Below, piece after piece: positions 27,625 to 38,800 of a stretch of DNA of 64,000 nucleotides. The notes below the pieces were generated by a model. That model did not search any database and was not told where the DNA came from. It saw nothing but the letters and a program-made list of their open reading frames with translations. Source of the DNA: Flavobacterium ginsengisoli (GTDB taxonomy: Bacteria; Bacteroidota; Bacteroidia; Flavobacteriales; Flavobacteriaceae); contig NZ_CP121110.1 of NCBI RefSeq assembly GCF_029625315.1, positions 4,101,001 to 4,165,000 on the forward strand, given 5' to 3'. How positions within the stretch are numbered: position 1 is the stretch's first letter; each line of letters opens with the position of its first letter. The position numbers and the translations under genes are program-made.

Positions 27625-27689
27625 AAATATTATTAAACATTTGTTAAGGATTTCTGAAAATAATATATATTTGACGAAAATCCTTACTA

Positions 27690-29596
27690 ATGAAAATCCT
27701 TTTTCCGCATTATTTTTACTCTTAATAAACCTTACTTCATTCGCTCAAAAGAGCACTTATCCTATTCTTTCTATTCCAGATAGTTTAAAACAGAATGCAA
27801 ATGCAGTTCTTCGTTTAGACCAAATGGATATTGTTATTGCTTCACAAAGAAGTATGAATATCAAGATCCAAAGAGTTGTTTCTGTTTTAAATGAAAAAGG
27901 ATTAAGAGACATCAATGCCTACAATCATTATGATAAAACAACTTCGGTAAAAAATATTGAAGCTGTCGTTTATGATGCATTAGGGAATGAGATAAAAAAA
28001 ATCAAAAGAAAAGACTTTAAAGATCAAAGCGCGGTAGGAGGAAGTACTCTTTTTTCAGATAGCAGAGTGCTTTATTTAGATTATACTCCTATTTCGTATC
28101 CTTTTACGGTTGCTTTTACGTGCGAAGTCGAAACTTCAAATACTGCATTTATACCAAAATGGTATTTTGTTGGTGGTTATAATGTAAGTATAGAAAAATG
28201 CTTGCTGAATGTTACTTTTCCAAAAGGATTGGGCTTTAAGAAAAAGGAGTTCCGATTTGATGACTTCAATATAAAAAAGACAGCAGACACAGAAACCAAT
28301 TTAAGTTACTTAGCGACAAATATTGTAGCTCAAAAACAAGAAGATCTTAGTCCTTCCCCTTCAGATCTTTTTCCTAAAGTTATGATGGGGTTAGAAAATT
28401 TCCACTTAGAGGGAGTTGACGGAAATGCAACTACTTGGGAAGCATTTGGTAAATGGTATGGCGACAAAATCTTAAGCGGTACAACTGTTTTAACAGAAGA
28501 GACAAAAACAAAAATCAAAGCTTTGGTTGGCGATGAAAAAGACCCAGTTAAGAAGGCCAAAATAATTTACGATTACATGCAGAAAAAATCACGATATGTA
28601 AATATTGCGATTGGAATTGGCGGCTGGAAACCGATGTTGGCCAACGACGTTGATCGCTTAGGATATGGAGATTGTAAAGCATTATCAAATTATACAAAGG
28701 CACTTTTGCAGGTTGTAGACGTTCCATCGTACAACACGATTTTATATGGTGACCGTTACAAAGAAGATATTCAAACTGATTTTGTGTCGATGCAAGGAAA
28801 TCATATGATTCTGGCAATTCCTAATAAAGATAGTTACATCTGGTTAGAATGTACTAGTCAAGATGATCCTTTTGGATATCAAGGAACTTTTACAGATGAT
28901 CGTAATGTTTTGGTTGTAAAACCAGAAGGCGGTGAGATTGTAAGAACTAAAATCTATGATGATAAAGGAAATATACAAGATGGAAAAGGGGTTTACACAA
29001 TCGATCAGACGGGTAATTTTTCTGGTGTTTTAAAAATTGCATCGCAAGGAAGTGTATATGCTTCTAAATCTCGAGTAGAAACGATGCCACCAAATGAAAA
29101 AGAAGAACACTATAAAGATTACTGGGATAATATTAACAATTTGAAATTAGGTAAAATCACTTTTACAAATGATAAAGAAAATATTCGTTTTACTGAAGAT
29201 GTTCAATTAAGCGCAGCAAATTATGGTACGCTTTCGGGCAATAAAATGATGTTTGTAGTTGATGCTTTTAATCAATATACAGGAAGTGTAAAACGAATTA
29301 GAAACCGTAAAAATCCATTTCAAATTCAGCGTGGTTATTTAGATACAGATGAAATTGAAATCAATCTTCCAGAAGGTTTTAGCATCGAATTTCTACCTTC
29401 AAATTATGAGTTAAAAGGAAAATTTGGAGAATATAAAACCGAAATCATTAAGAAAGACAATAGCAAGCTAACCTACAAAAGATCTATGTTGTTAAACAAA
29501 GGAAAATATTCTAACAAAGAATATGATGAGTACCGCTTGTTTATGGAACAAATTTCTAGAAACGATAATGCCAAAATAATATTGACCAAAAACTAA
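27690..29596 (+). CDS. DUF3857/transglutaminase-like protein 1, with Cys and His present
   Basis: The best start is the ATG at 27690, where one missing T in a five-T tract (27700-27704) would give the signal peptide MKILFSALFLLLINLTSFAQ. The other reading starts at 27641 with no clean signal. Total about 635 residues: DUF3857 (about 50-220), transglutaminase-like core with RLGYGDCKALSNYTKALLQV (Cys), GNHMILAIP (His) and IWLECTSQDDPFG (Glu where Asp is usual), then a beta-rich C-terminal DUF3858-like region. Periplasmic. First and most divergent of four tandem paralogues. The role of the family is unknown. Confidence 0.85.
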
Positions 29597-29629
29597 CAAT
29601 TATAACCCAAAACCAACCAAAAATTACCA

Positions 29630-31642
29630 ATGAAAATCATTAAACTATTTACGTTATCTGCGATTTTATTATTTTCTCCCAAAATAATTTCGCAGGAATT
29701 CAAGCTAGGAAAAGTAACTGTTGCCGAACTTGAACAAAAGGTGCATCCGAAAGATTCTTCGGCAGTTGCGGCCATACTTTTTGAGAAAGGACAAAATGTT
29801 TTCGACTACGATCAAGACAATGGTTTTACAATGCAGTTGGAGGTAACAGCTAAAATTAAAATCTATAAAAAAGAAGGCTACGATTGGGCCACAAAAAAAA
29901 TAAGATATTATATAGCAGGAAACGGATCTAAAGAGAAAGTTCTTATTTCTGACGCGACAACATATAATTTAGTTAACGGAAAAATTGAGAAAACTAAATT
30001 AAAAGGTGAAGCGGAATTTGATGAAGCAATCAATAAATATTGGGCTCAGAAGGTTTTTACTATGCCAAATGTTAAAGAAGGTTCTATTGTTGAATTTAAA
30101 TATATAATAAAAAATAACAGTATTGGAAGTCCAAGAGATTGGAATTTTCAGAGCACAATTCCTGTAAATTATTCGGAGTTTAAAATGTATGTTCCAGAAT
30201 ATTTTGTTTATAATAGAAATTTTAAAGGATATGTAAGTCCGAAAATTATTGAAGAAAAAAACAATAGATCAATCCAATATACATACAGAGAAGGCCGAAA
30301 TGGAGTTGTGAGCGGAAGTGCTTCACAAGAAAAATTGGATTTTATAGAAACAAGAACTGCTTATATTGCAGAAAACTTGCCAGCGTTAAAAGATGAAAAT
30401 TATGTCAATAATATTGATAATTATACTGTAAGTCTAAGTCAAGAATTATCAATGACAAAATATCCTAATTCACCATTTAAGACCTTTTCTACAGATTGGA
30501 ATTCGGTGGTAAAAACAATCTATGATTATGACGATTTTGGACCTGAATTAAATAAAACAGGATATTTTGAAGAAGATTTGAAAAAACTGCTCGTAGACTC
30601 GAAAACGCAAGAAGAGAAAATATGGACTATTTTTAATCATGTAAAATCGAACGTTAAATGGAATAACTATTTTGGTTATGGATGTGACAACGGAGTTAAA
30701 AAAGCGTACAAAGAAAAAACAGGAAATATTGCTGATATCAATTTGATGCTGACAGCAATGTTACGCTACTCGGGTTTAACTGCAAATCCGGTTTTAGTTA
30801 GTACGCGTTCAAACGGAATTGCTTTGTTTCCAAACAGAACGGCATTCAATTACGTAATTGCGGCAGTAGAAACTCCTAATGGATATATTTTATTAGATGC
30901 ATCAGAAAAATTTTCTACACCAAATATTTTGCCTCTTAGAGTTCTAAACTGGTCAGGAAGATTAATACGAAAAGATGGAACATCTGAAGAGATTAATTTA
31001 ATGCCGGAAAAAACATCTTCTGATAATGTTTTTATGACTTACAATATTGAAGCCGATGGGAAAGTAACAGGAAAAACCAGAAGACAGTCTGTAGATTATA
31101 ATGCCATGATTACAAGAAGCAAAATAAGCAATCTTAAAGAAGAAGAATATTTAGAAAAACTTGAAAATGGAAATAATAAAATAGAAATAAGTGAATATTC
31201 TAAAACTAATGAGAATGATATATTGCTTCCTATGGTTGAAACTTATTCATTTACTGGAAATAATTTATGTGAGCTTATTGGAGAGAAAATTTATGTAAGT
31301 CCGATGTTGTTTTTTACCAACGATAAAAATCCTTTTAAGCAGGAGTTAAGAGAGTATCCGGTAGATTTTAGCTATCCTTTTGCAGATAAATATAATATTA
31401 CAATTAAAATTCCAGATGGTTTTGCGGTTGAAACATTGCCAGCCCCAGCCGCTGTATCGATGGAGAACAATCTGGGAGCTTTTAAATTTAATATATTGGC
31501 TAATGGAAATACCTTACAGCTGTCTATTTTACATCAGATAAATGAAGCAATTGTATCTGCTGAAAAATACGAAATGTTGAAGGAATATTATAAAACAATG
31601 ATTGCAAAAGAAACAGAAAAAATCGTTTTAAAACGTATTTAA
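29630..31642 (+). CDS. DUF3857/transglutaminase-like protein 2, catalytic Cys and His lost
   Basis: 670 residues with a signal peptide (FTLSAILLFSPKIISQ). The order of domains is as in gene 1, but the core reads KEKTGNIADINLMLTAMLRY where the catalytic Cys motif GDCKxxx should be, and FNYVIAAVE where the His (FNHVI) should be. LLDASE keeps the Asp. It is therefore unlikely to be a working protease or transglutaminase. It probably binds peptide or glycan, or is structural. It shares LGKVTVAELEQKVHPKDSSA at the mature N-terminus with genes 3 and 4. One base separates it from gene 3. Confidence 0.85.
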   Translation: MKIIKLFTLSAILLFSPKIISQEFKLGKVTVAELEQKVHPKDSSAVAAILFEKGQNVFDYDQDNGFTMQLEVTAKIKIYKKEGYDWATKKIRYYIAGNGSKEKVLISDATTYNLVNGKIEKTKLKGEAEFDEAINKYWAQKVFTMPNVKEGSIVEFKYIIKNNSIGSPRDWNFQSTIPVNYSEFKMYVPEYFVYNRNFKGYVSPKIIEEKNNRSIQYTYREGRNGVVSGSASQEKLDFIETRTAYIAENLPALKDENYVNNIDNYTVSLSQELSMTKYPNSPFKTFSTDWNSVVKTIYDYDDFGPELNKTGYFEEDLKKLLVDSKTQEEKIWTIFNHVKSNVKWNNYFGYGCDNGVKKAYKEKTGNIADINLMLTAMLRYSGLTANPVLVSTRSNGIALFPNRTAFNYVIAAVETPNGYILLDASEKFSTPNILPLRVLNWSGRLIRKDGTSEEINLMPEKTSSDNVFMTYNIEADGKVTGKTRRQSVDYNAMITRSKISNLKEEEYLEKLENGNNKIEISEYSKTNENDILLPMVETYSFTGNNLCELIGEKIYVSPMLFFTNDKNPFKQELREYPVDFSYPFADKYNITIKIPDGFAVETLPAPAAVSMENNLGAFKFNILANGNTLQLSILHQINEAIVSAEKYEMLKEYYKTMIAKETEKIVLKRI

Positions 31643-31643
31643 A

Positions 31644-33559
31644 ATGAGAACTTTCTTAATTTCTATTCTTCTATTTTGCGCATTTCTGAAAATGAATGCG
31701 CAAAACGCTTCTTTAGGAAATGTTACAATAGCGCAGTTAGAAGAAAAAAGGCATCCTAAAGATTCTGCCGCTGTTCTTGCTATTTTGTATAGTAATATTG
31801 CTATTGATCTTAATGCAAATGGAAACTCCCAAAAGACCACCACAAAGAAAGTTAAGATCTATAAAAGTGAAGGATATAATTTGTCAAACGTCCTGATTTA
31901 TTTTGCGACCGGAAAACTTAGTTACGTAAATATAGTAAGCGCTTATACCTACAATTTGGTAGACGGAAAAATTGTAAAGACAAAACTGAAACCTGAAAAC
32001 GAGTTTATCGAAAAAACGAACAGCAGTTATTGGATCAAAAAAATAGCTTTTCCAGAAGTTAAAGAAGGTTCTATTATAGAGTATCAATTTACAGAAGAAG
32101 GAGGATTTTCAAGTCTTTATCATTGGAATATTCAGGAAAATATTCCAGTTAATTATTCTGAATTAAAAACAACTCTTCCAGATGCTTTTGAGTTTAAAAG
32201 AAATCTGAAAGGTTTTTTCCTCCTAAAATAACTTCAAAAATAGCGAACACTTACCATTATATTGCAACAGAAACCACTTATGTTTTTCAGAATCTTCCAG
32301 CAATGCGCGAGGAAGCTTTTGTAAATAATATGGACAATTATAGAACTGGAATTTCTTTAGAGTTAGAAAGAATTGCTGTTCCTGGACAGTTTTATAAAAC
32401 ATTTTCATCAGACTGGACAAGTGTTGCCAAAACAATTTATGATTTTGATTCTTTTGGAGTAGAACTGAACAAATCTGGCTATTTTGAAGATGACCTGAAA
32501 GTTGTATTAGAGGGAAAAGTTAAACCTGATGCAAAAATTACATCAATTTTAGAATATGTAAAATCAAATGTAAAATGGAATCAGCATAATGGATATTCTT
32601 GCGAAAAAGGAGTTCGAAAAGCCTACAAAGAAAAAACAGGAAATAGTGCAGATATTAATTTGATGCTTACAGCAATGCTTCGAGTCTGCTAAACTTACTG
32701 CGAATCCTGTTTTAATTAGTACACGCTCTAATGGGATTGCTTATTTTCCAAATTTAAATGCTTTCAATTATGTGATTGCCGCAGTTGAAACTGGAGACGA
32801 AATGATACTACTCGATGCAACCGATCCATATTCAACTCCAAACGTTCTTCCTTTAAGAGATTTAAATTGGATAGGAAGATTGATTCGTAAAGACGGAACG
32901 TCAGAAAGTATTGATTTAGCACCTAAAAAATTTGTCGCAGATAATATTGCAGTCGATTATACAATTGAAGCGGGAGGAAGAATAAACGGAAAAGTAAGAT
33001 GTCAGTACACAGAGCACAAAGCAATGAACTGCAGAAATAGTTTTGAAAATCTTAAAGAAGACGCTTATCTAGACAATCTTGAAAATAAATATGATAAAAT
33101 TGAAATAAGCGATTACAGCCGTACAAATGAAAAAGATGTTTTGCTGCCTGCTGTAGAAAGCTTTTCGTTTACAAGCACCAATTTGTGCGAGGTAATTGGA
33201 GATAAAATATACGTTAAGCCAATGCTTTTTTTGCTAGTACAAAAAATCCGTTTAAGCAAGAAACAAGAGAATATCCCGTAGATTTTGGATTTCCTTTTTT
33301 AGAAAAGTACAATATTAGTATTCGAATCCCAGAAGGATATACCCTAGAAACAGTTCCTCTTGCAGGCGTATTGGTTATGGAGGAAGATCTTGGAGTTTTT
33401 AGATACAATATTGCAGTCAACGATAATGTACTGCAATTATTAGTGTCACATCAAATTAACTCCTCTATAATATCTAGAGAACAATACGGAATTCTGAAAG
33501 ATTACTACAAAGAAATGATCACAAAACAGACTGAAAAAATAGTTTTAAAACGTATTTAA
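31644..33559 (+). CDS. DUF3857/transglutaminase-like protein 3 (three frameshifts)
   Basis: Four fragments join when three errors are undone: a T lost at 32213-32218, a T gained in GTCTGC at 32684-32689, and a T lost at 33226-33232. The sum is 638 residues, exactly in frame. It has a signal peptide (ISILLFCAFLKMNAQ). The core is KEKTGNSADINLMLTAMLRA with Cys replaced by Ser and FNYVIAAVE with His replaced by Tyr, so it is catalytically dead like gene 2. It is shorter than gene 2, mainly in the DUF3857 part. Two errors are homopolymer slips and one restores GCTGC, so I do not call it a pseudogene. Confidence 0.8.
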
Positions 33560-33561
33560 TT

Positions 33562-35550
33562 ATGTTGCGATTTCTCCTAGTTTGTATTCCCTTTTTTTGG
33601 AGTACAATGACAATTCAAGCTCAAAATTATGAATTAGGCAAAGTAACAATTGCAGAATTAAAAGAGAAAGTTCATCCTAAAGATAGCAGCGCACCCGCTG
33701 CTATCTTGTTTAAAAAAGGAAGGACTTATTTTGGTTATAACAAAGATGTTGGGTTTTATGCCAATCATGTCTGTGAGGTAAAAATCAAAATTTATAAAAA
33801 AGAAGGTTTAAGCTGGGCCGACCAGAAAGTGCGTTTTTATATTGGTTATGAAAAATTAAATGAGGACCGTTTAGAATTTTCTGAAGCGGTTACGTATAAT
33901 TTGGAAAACGGAAACATTGTAAAAACTAAATTAGACAATCAAGGAACATTCAAAAATAAAATTAATCAATACTGGAAAGAAAAGACTATTACATTGCCAA
34001 ATGTAAAAGTAGGTTCTGTTATTGAATACAAGTATGTTTTAAGATCTGAGAATCTTGGGAAATTTCCAGATTTTGATATTCAGTTTAATATTCCGGTAGA
34101 CTATTTTTATTATAAAACTCAAATTCCAGAATTTTATATTTATAAACCAATTTTAATTGGAGGAATTCCACTCGAAACAGAATCTAAATTCACAAATGGC
34201 AGTCAGAGTTTTGATAACGCTTATAGTCAGACAAGCTCATTTAGCTATAAACAAATTGAAACCTTTTATACAGGAAAAGATGTTCCTGCTTTAAAAGAGG
34301 AACCATACATTAATAATCTCGAAAATTATCGCGGAAGCATTCAGCAAGAACTAGAGAGAGTTCGACTTCCAGATCAGCCTATAAAAGATTACAGTTTAAC
34401 ATGGGAAGGGGTAGCAAAAACTATTTTTAAAGATGATAGTTTTGGTAAACAGCTTAATCAAGCCTCTTTATTTACAGATGACTTAAATAAATTGCTGCCA
34501 AATGTAGAGGATAAAAATGAAAGATTAAATCTGATTTTTACTTATGTCAAAAACCGAATGAATTGGAATGAGATTAATAGTTGCTACACAGAAAAAGGAG
34601 TCGAAAAAGCGTATAAAGATCAGACAGGAAATGTTGCTGAAATTAATTTTATTTTGATAAATATGCTTCGTGCGGCTGGTATAGAAGCCAATCCTGTTTT
34701 GGTAAGCACAATTCAAAACGGACTTCCGGTTTATCCAACAAGAACAGGATTTAATTATGTTATAGCAGCAGCCGAAATTGATGGTAAAAGAATTCTTCTA
34801 GATGCATCTCATAAACTCACAGCTCCCAATATTTTACCATTAAATGTATTAAATTGGAAAGGAAGGCTGATCAAAAAAGATGGAGCTTCTGAGGAAATCG
34901 AATTAGATCCAATAATACTATCTAAAGAAATTTATAGTCTTATAGTTAAAATACATCCCGATGGTAAAATGAATGGCCAAGGCAGGATTCAACACACAGA
35001 TTACGATGCTTACAGTTTTAGAGTAGAAAACAATGCAAAATCAGAAGACGCTTATCTTGAAAAATTTGAAAATAGATTGGGAGGTTTGTCTGTCTCAAAT
35101 TATAAAATAGAGAATCAGAAGTCAAATTTAGATCAATCGGTTATAGAGACTTTTTCTTTTGATTCAAGCAGCCGTTCAGATATTATTGAAGGGAAGATTT
35201 TCGTAAATCCTCTATTGTTTTTTACTCAAAGTAAAAATCCGTTCAATCAGGAAAAAAGACAAATGCCTGTCTATTTTGGATATAAAAACTTAGAAAAGTT
35301 CAATTTTAATATTGAAATACCGCAAGGATATACTGTAGAATCACTTCCAAAACCAGTCAGAATAGCATCAGAGGACAAGAAGATGTCCTTTATCTTAAAT
35401 TTTTCGGCTACAGAAAACAAAATTCAAATTGTGAGCCAAAAAGAAATCAACAGTAGTATTTTTGCGACTGAGGATTACAGAATGATAAAAGAGTTTTTTC
35501 AGAAGATGATCGTAAGCCAAAATGAAAAAATAATTCTTAAAAAGATATAA
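33562..35550 (+). CDS. DUF3857/transglutaminase-like protein 4, catalytic Cys and His lost
   Basis: 662 residues with signal FLLVCIPFFWSTMTIQAQ. It begins NYELGKVTIAELKEKVHPKD, close to genes 2 and 3. The core reads KDQTGNVAEINFILINMLRA (Cys to Val) and FNYVIAAAE (His to Tyr). The C-terminus is KNPFNQEKRQMPVYFGY and the family-typical IPQGYTVESLPKP. Two bases separate it from gene 3 and three from the MazG-like gene, so the cluster is one transcript. Confidence 0.85.
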   Translation: MLRFLLVCIPFFWSTMTIQAQNYELGKVTIAELKEKVHPKDSSAPAAILFKKGRTYFGYNKDVGFYANHVCEVKIKIYKKEGLSWADQKVRFYIGYEKLNEDRLEFSEAVTYNLENGNIVKTKLDNQGTFKNKINQYWKEKTITLPNVKVGSVIEYKYVLRSENLGKFPDFDIQFNIPVDYFYYKTQIPEFYIYKPILIGGIPLETESKFTNGSQSFDNAYSQTSSFSYKQIETFYTGKDVPALKEEPYINNLENYRGSIQQELERVRLPDQPIKDYSLTWEGVAKTIFKDDSFGKQLNQASLFTDDLNKLLPNVEDKNERLNLIFTYVKNRMNWNEINSCYTEKGVEKAYKDQTGNVAEINFILINMLRAAGIEANPVLVSTIQNGLPVYPTRTGFNYVIAAAEIDGKRILLDASHKLTAPNILPLNVLNWKGRLIKKDGASEEIELDPIILSKEIYSLIVKIHPDGKMNGQGRIQHTDYDAYSFRVENNAKSEDAYLEKFENRLGGLSVSNYKIENQKSNLDQSVIETFSFDSSSRSDIIEGKIFVNPLLFFTQSKNPFNQEKRQMPVYFGYKNLEKFNFNIEIPQGYTVESLPKPVRIASEDKKMSFILNFSATENKIQIVSQKEINSSIFATEDYRMIKEFFQKMIVSQNEKIILKKI

Positions 35551-35553
35551 AAG

Positions 35554-35880
35554 ATGGATTTGAAAAATGCACAGTTAGATGTTGATACTTGGATAAAAGA
35601 ACACGGAGTTCGTTACTTTAACGAATTGACTAATATGGCGCAGCTAACCGAAGAAGTTGGTGAAGTTGCCAGAATTATTGCTCGTCGTTATGGAGAACAA
35701 TCTGAAAAAGAAAGCGATAAAAACAAAGATTTAGGAGAAGAACTTGCAGATGTTGTTTTTGTTGTGCTATGTTTGGCAAATCAGACAGGAATTGATTTAC
35801 AGGCTGCTTTTGACAAAAAAATGGATCTAAAATCGGTTAGAGATAAAGATCGTCATAAAAACAATGATAAATTGAAATAA
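35554..35880 (+). CDS. MazG-like nucleotide pyrophosphohydrolase
   Basis: 108 residues. The metal-binding helices show LTEEVGEVARIIARRYG and LGEELADVVFVVLCLANQTG, the EExxE...ExxD pattern of the all-alpha NTP pyrophosphatases. It probably hydrolyses a non-canonical or excess (d)NTP to the monophosphate. It starts three bases after the last DUF3857 gene, so it shares that transcript. The 134 bases after it hold a loose GAATTATGAAT inverted repeat and lead to aroA. Confidence 0.88.
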   Translation: MDLKNAQLDVDTWIKEHGVRYFNELTNMAQLTEEVGEVARIIARRYGEQSEKESDKNKDLGEELADVVFVVLCLANQTGIDLQAAFDKKMDLKSVRDKDRHKNNDKLK

Positions 35881-36014
35881 TTGTGAAATATCGCTCATAA
35901 GTTTTGAATTATGAGTTTTGAATTTTGAATTATGAATGTGGAGTGGTAAATTGCGGGGCTGAATTATGTTTCTAATTATTCATAATTCATAAGTCACAAC
36001 TTACAATAAAAAAA

Positions 36015-37245
36015 ATGAATTTAAAACTAAGCACGAATTCAATATTTACTATTGATGATTCGCAACTAAATATTACAGGTTCAAAAAGTGAAACGAACCG
36101 TTTATTGTTATTAAAAGCATTATTTCCAAATATCACTTTAGCCAATACTTCAAACTCTGATGACAGCGAAGTGATGCAAAAAGCTTTAGCAGGAAATGAC
36201 GAAATTGTAGATATTCATCACGCTGGAACTGCAATGCGTTTCTTAACTGCTTATTTTTCGGTTAACGAAGGAAGAGAAGTAGTCTTGACAGGTTCTAGCA
36301 GAATGCAGGAGCGTCCAATTAAAATTTTGGTTGATACTTTAAGACAATTGGGTGTTGAGATTTCTTATGAAAAAGAAGAAGGATATCCGCCAATTCGAAT
36401 TAAAGGAAAAAAAGTTACGGCTTCAAAAGTAAACTTGGCGACAAATGTGAGCGACCAATATATTTCGGCTCTTTTATTAGTGGCTTCAAAATTAGATAAT
36501 GGTTTAGAATTGACTCTAGAAGGAGAAATTACTTCGATTCCGTATATCAAAATGACTTTGGCATTGCTTAATGATTTAGATATTAAAACAAGTTTTGAAG
36601 GAAACGTAATCAAAGTTTATCCAAAAGAAACTGTTGAATCAAAAGAAATGGTTGTAGAATCTGACTGGAGTTCGGCTTCTTATTTCTTTAGTCTTGTGGC
36701 TTTGGCAGATGCTTGCAAAAATAACTTTAAGCAGTTATAAAGAAAACAGTCTTCAAGGAGATTCTGAATTAGTTTCTCTTTATGAAAAAATGGGAGTGAA
36801 AACTACTTTCCAAAACAACAAAATGACTTTGGAGAAAGTTTCTGGATTCAATTACGAAGACATAAATTTTGAATTGAACAATACACCAGATATCGCTCAA
36901 ACAATCGTAGTAACTTGTTTAGGTTTAGGAATTGGATGCCATTTGACAGGTCTTCATACTTTAAAAATTAAAGAAACAGACCGACTAGAAGCTTTAAAAG
37001 TTGAGCTTACAAAATTAGGAGCTAATATTTCTGTGACTAATGATAGTTTGACTTTAGAACGTTCTGAAAAAATAAATCACGATGTTCATATTGCAACTTA
37101 CAACGATCACCGTATGGCAATGGCTTTTGCACCTTTAGCAATAAAAGTTCCAATTATTATTGATGATGCCGAAGTAGTTTCTAAATCATACCCAGATTTT
37201 TGGAATGATTTAAAAGCCTTGAATTTTCAAATCTCAGAATTGTAA
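36015..37245 (+). CDS. aroA: 3-phosphoshikimate 1-carboxyvinyltransferase (EPSP synthase; frameshift at 36711-36716)
   Basis: GCTTGC (36711-36716) repaired to GCTGC joins SLVALADA to AKITLSSYKENSLQGDSELV, giving 409 residues. Penultimate enzyme of the shikimate pathway. Motifs are SKSETNRLLLLKALF, HHAGTAMRFLTAYFS, SRMQERPIKILVDTLRQLG, KETDRLEALKVELTKLGA and YNDHRMAMAFAPLA. It is not in the pheA operon, although it serves the same pathway. The frameshift is in an otherwise perfect gene and is read as an artefact. Confidence 0.94.
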
Positions 37246-37291
37246 TTTTTGAACCATATAAGTTCATTTAAATTAAAGTTCGATAAAACAT

Positions 37292-37321
37292 AGCCTCTGG
37301 TTTTAACCAGAGGCTTTTTTA
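37292..37321 (+). terminator. Terminator of aroA
   Basis: AGCCTCTGGTT (37292-37302) pairs with AACCAGAGGCT (37305-37315), followed by T-rich sequence, 47 bases after the stop. Confidence 0.9.
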
Positions 37322-37350
37322 TTTGTGAATTTGATTGTACTCATAAAGTT

Positions 37351-37450
37351 TGTCATTTCGGCGAAGGAGAAATCTCCACAAGAAGCTCTACAAAGATTAG
37401 CTTATTGGAATGGAGTTACTTACTAAGATTTCTCCTTCGTCGAAATGACA
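37351..37450. repeat. Long inverted repeat with 25-bp arms
   Basis: The left arm TGTCATTTCGGCGAAGGAGA and five more bases (37351-37375) is the reverse complement of 37426-37450, with a single mismatch. The loop is 50 bases. It lies in the 399-base gap between aroA and queA. The form is that of a REP-like or MITE-like element with no coding content. Confidence 0.9.
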
Positions 37451-37548
37451 ATAATATGTTGAAAATCTTTTTTATAGAAAAAAAGCACTTTTAACGCATC
37501 TCGAAACCTCACAAAATCAAGGACTTTTGAAAATAAACGTCAAAACAC

Positions 37549-37580
37549 TTGACAACGCCTATCTCACAATCGTATATTTG
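37549..37580 (+). promoter_or_regulatory. queA: Promoter of queA
   Basis: TTG (37549-37551), 21 bases, TATATTTG (37573-37580), an exact TAnnTTTG. The ATG is 64 bases further on. Confidence 0.6.
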
Positions 37581-37644
37581 CAACCGATTTAAAATTTTAG
37601 ATAAACAAATCTAAAAACGACACTCTAAAATCAACAATTCAAAT

Positions 37645-38694
37645 ATGAAATTATCACACTTCAATTTCAATTTACCGAAAGAACTTTTGGCTGAATTCCC
37701 AGCAGAAAATAGAGATGAATCTCGTTTAATGGTAATTGACCGTAAAAAAAACACTATCGAACATAAAATGTTTAAAGACGTTATCAACTATTTTGATGAC
37801 GGAGACGTTTTAATTCTAAATAATACAAAAGTTTTTCCTGCACGTTTGTACGGAAACAAAGAAAAAACTGGAGCTAGAATTGAAGTTTTCTTATTAAGAG
37901 AATTAAATTCAGAGCAACGCCTTTGGGACGTTTTAGTAGATCCAGCTAGAAAAATCCGTATTGGTAACAAACTTTATTTTGGTGATGATGATTCATTAGT
38001 TGCTGAGGTAATCGACAATACAACTTCTCGTGGTAGAACATTACGTTTCTTATACGATGGTTCTTATGAAGAATTCAGAAACAAATTGACAGAACTTGGA
38101 GAAACTCCAATTCCTAAATACATCAATAGAGACGTTACTCCAGAAGATGCAGAAAGATACCAAACAATCTATGCAAAAGAAGAAGGAGCTGTAGCGGCGC
38201 CAACTGCTGGTTTACACTTTTCTAAGCACCTTTTGAAAAAATTAGAAATCAAAGGAGTGAACTTTGCTGAAGTAACTTTACACGTAGGTTTAGGAACTTT
38301 TAACCCAGTTGAGGTTGAAGATTTATCTAAACACAAAATGGATTCTGAGGAATTGATTATTACTCAAGAAGCTTGTGATATTGTAAACGAAGGAAAAGCA
38401 AAGAAAAAACGTATTTGTGCTGTAGGAACAACTTCTATGCGCGCAATTGAAAGTTCTGTTTCTTCTGCAAATACTTTGAATCCATACGAAGGGTGGACGA
38501 ATAAATTTATTTTCCCTCCTCACGATTTCAGTATTGCAAACTGTATGATTACAAACTTCCACACACCAAAATCAACATTATTGATGATGATTTCTGCTTT
38601 CTGTGGACATGATTTAATGAAAAAAGCATACGACGAAGCAATCAAAGAAGGATACAAATTCTATTCTTACGGAGACGCGATGTTAATTCTTTAA
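37645..38694 (+). CDS. queA: S-adenosylmethionine:tRNA ribosyltransferase-isomerase
   Basis: 349 residues, full length. It transfers the ribosyl part of SAM to the 7-aminomethyl-7-deazaguanine of tRNA in queuosine synthesis. Motifs are [49 protein letters not shown] and [12 protein letters not shown]. The queE start at the right edge shows that queuosine genes are dispersed here. Single gene between its own promoter and terminator. Confidence 0.95.
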   Translation: MKLSHFNFNLPKELLAEFPAENRDESRLMVIDRKKNTIEHKMFKDVINYFDDGDVLILNNTKVFPARLYGNKEKTGARIEVFLLRELNSEQRLWDVLVDPARKIRIGNKLYFGDDDSLVAEVIDNTTSRGRTLRFLYDGSYEEFRNKLTELGETPIPKYINRDVTPEDAERYQTIYAKEEGAVAAPTAGLHFSKHLLKKLEIKGVNFAEVTLHVGLGTFNPVEVEDLSKHKMDSEELIITQEACDIVNEGKAKKKRICAVGTTSMRAIESSVSSANTLNPYEGWTNKFIFPPHDFSIANCMITNFHTPKSTLLMMISAFCGHDLMKKAYDEAIKEGYKFYSYGDAMLIL

Positions 38695-38716
38695 TTAGAA
38701 CTTATAGTATAATAAG

Positions 38717-38751
38717 ACCCGACTAGTTTTTATAACCTGTCGGGTTTTTTA
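38717..38751 (+). terminator. Terminator of queA
   Basis: ACCCGAC (38717-38723) pairs with GTCGGGT (38739-38745), then a T-run. Confidence 0.85.
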
Positions 38752-38800
38752 TTTGTTTCAAGTTTCAGGTTTCAAGTTTGGCATTCGTTGAGAAATTTTA

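Noticed and set aside
31644..33559. Pseudogene cluster or genome decay
   Set aside because: Broken genes include essential ones, all breaks are single-base, and the text on both sides is undegraded.
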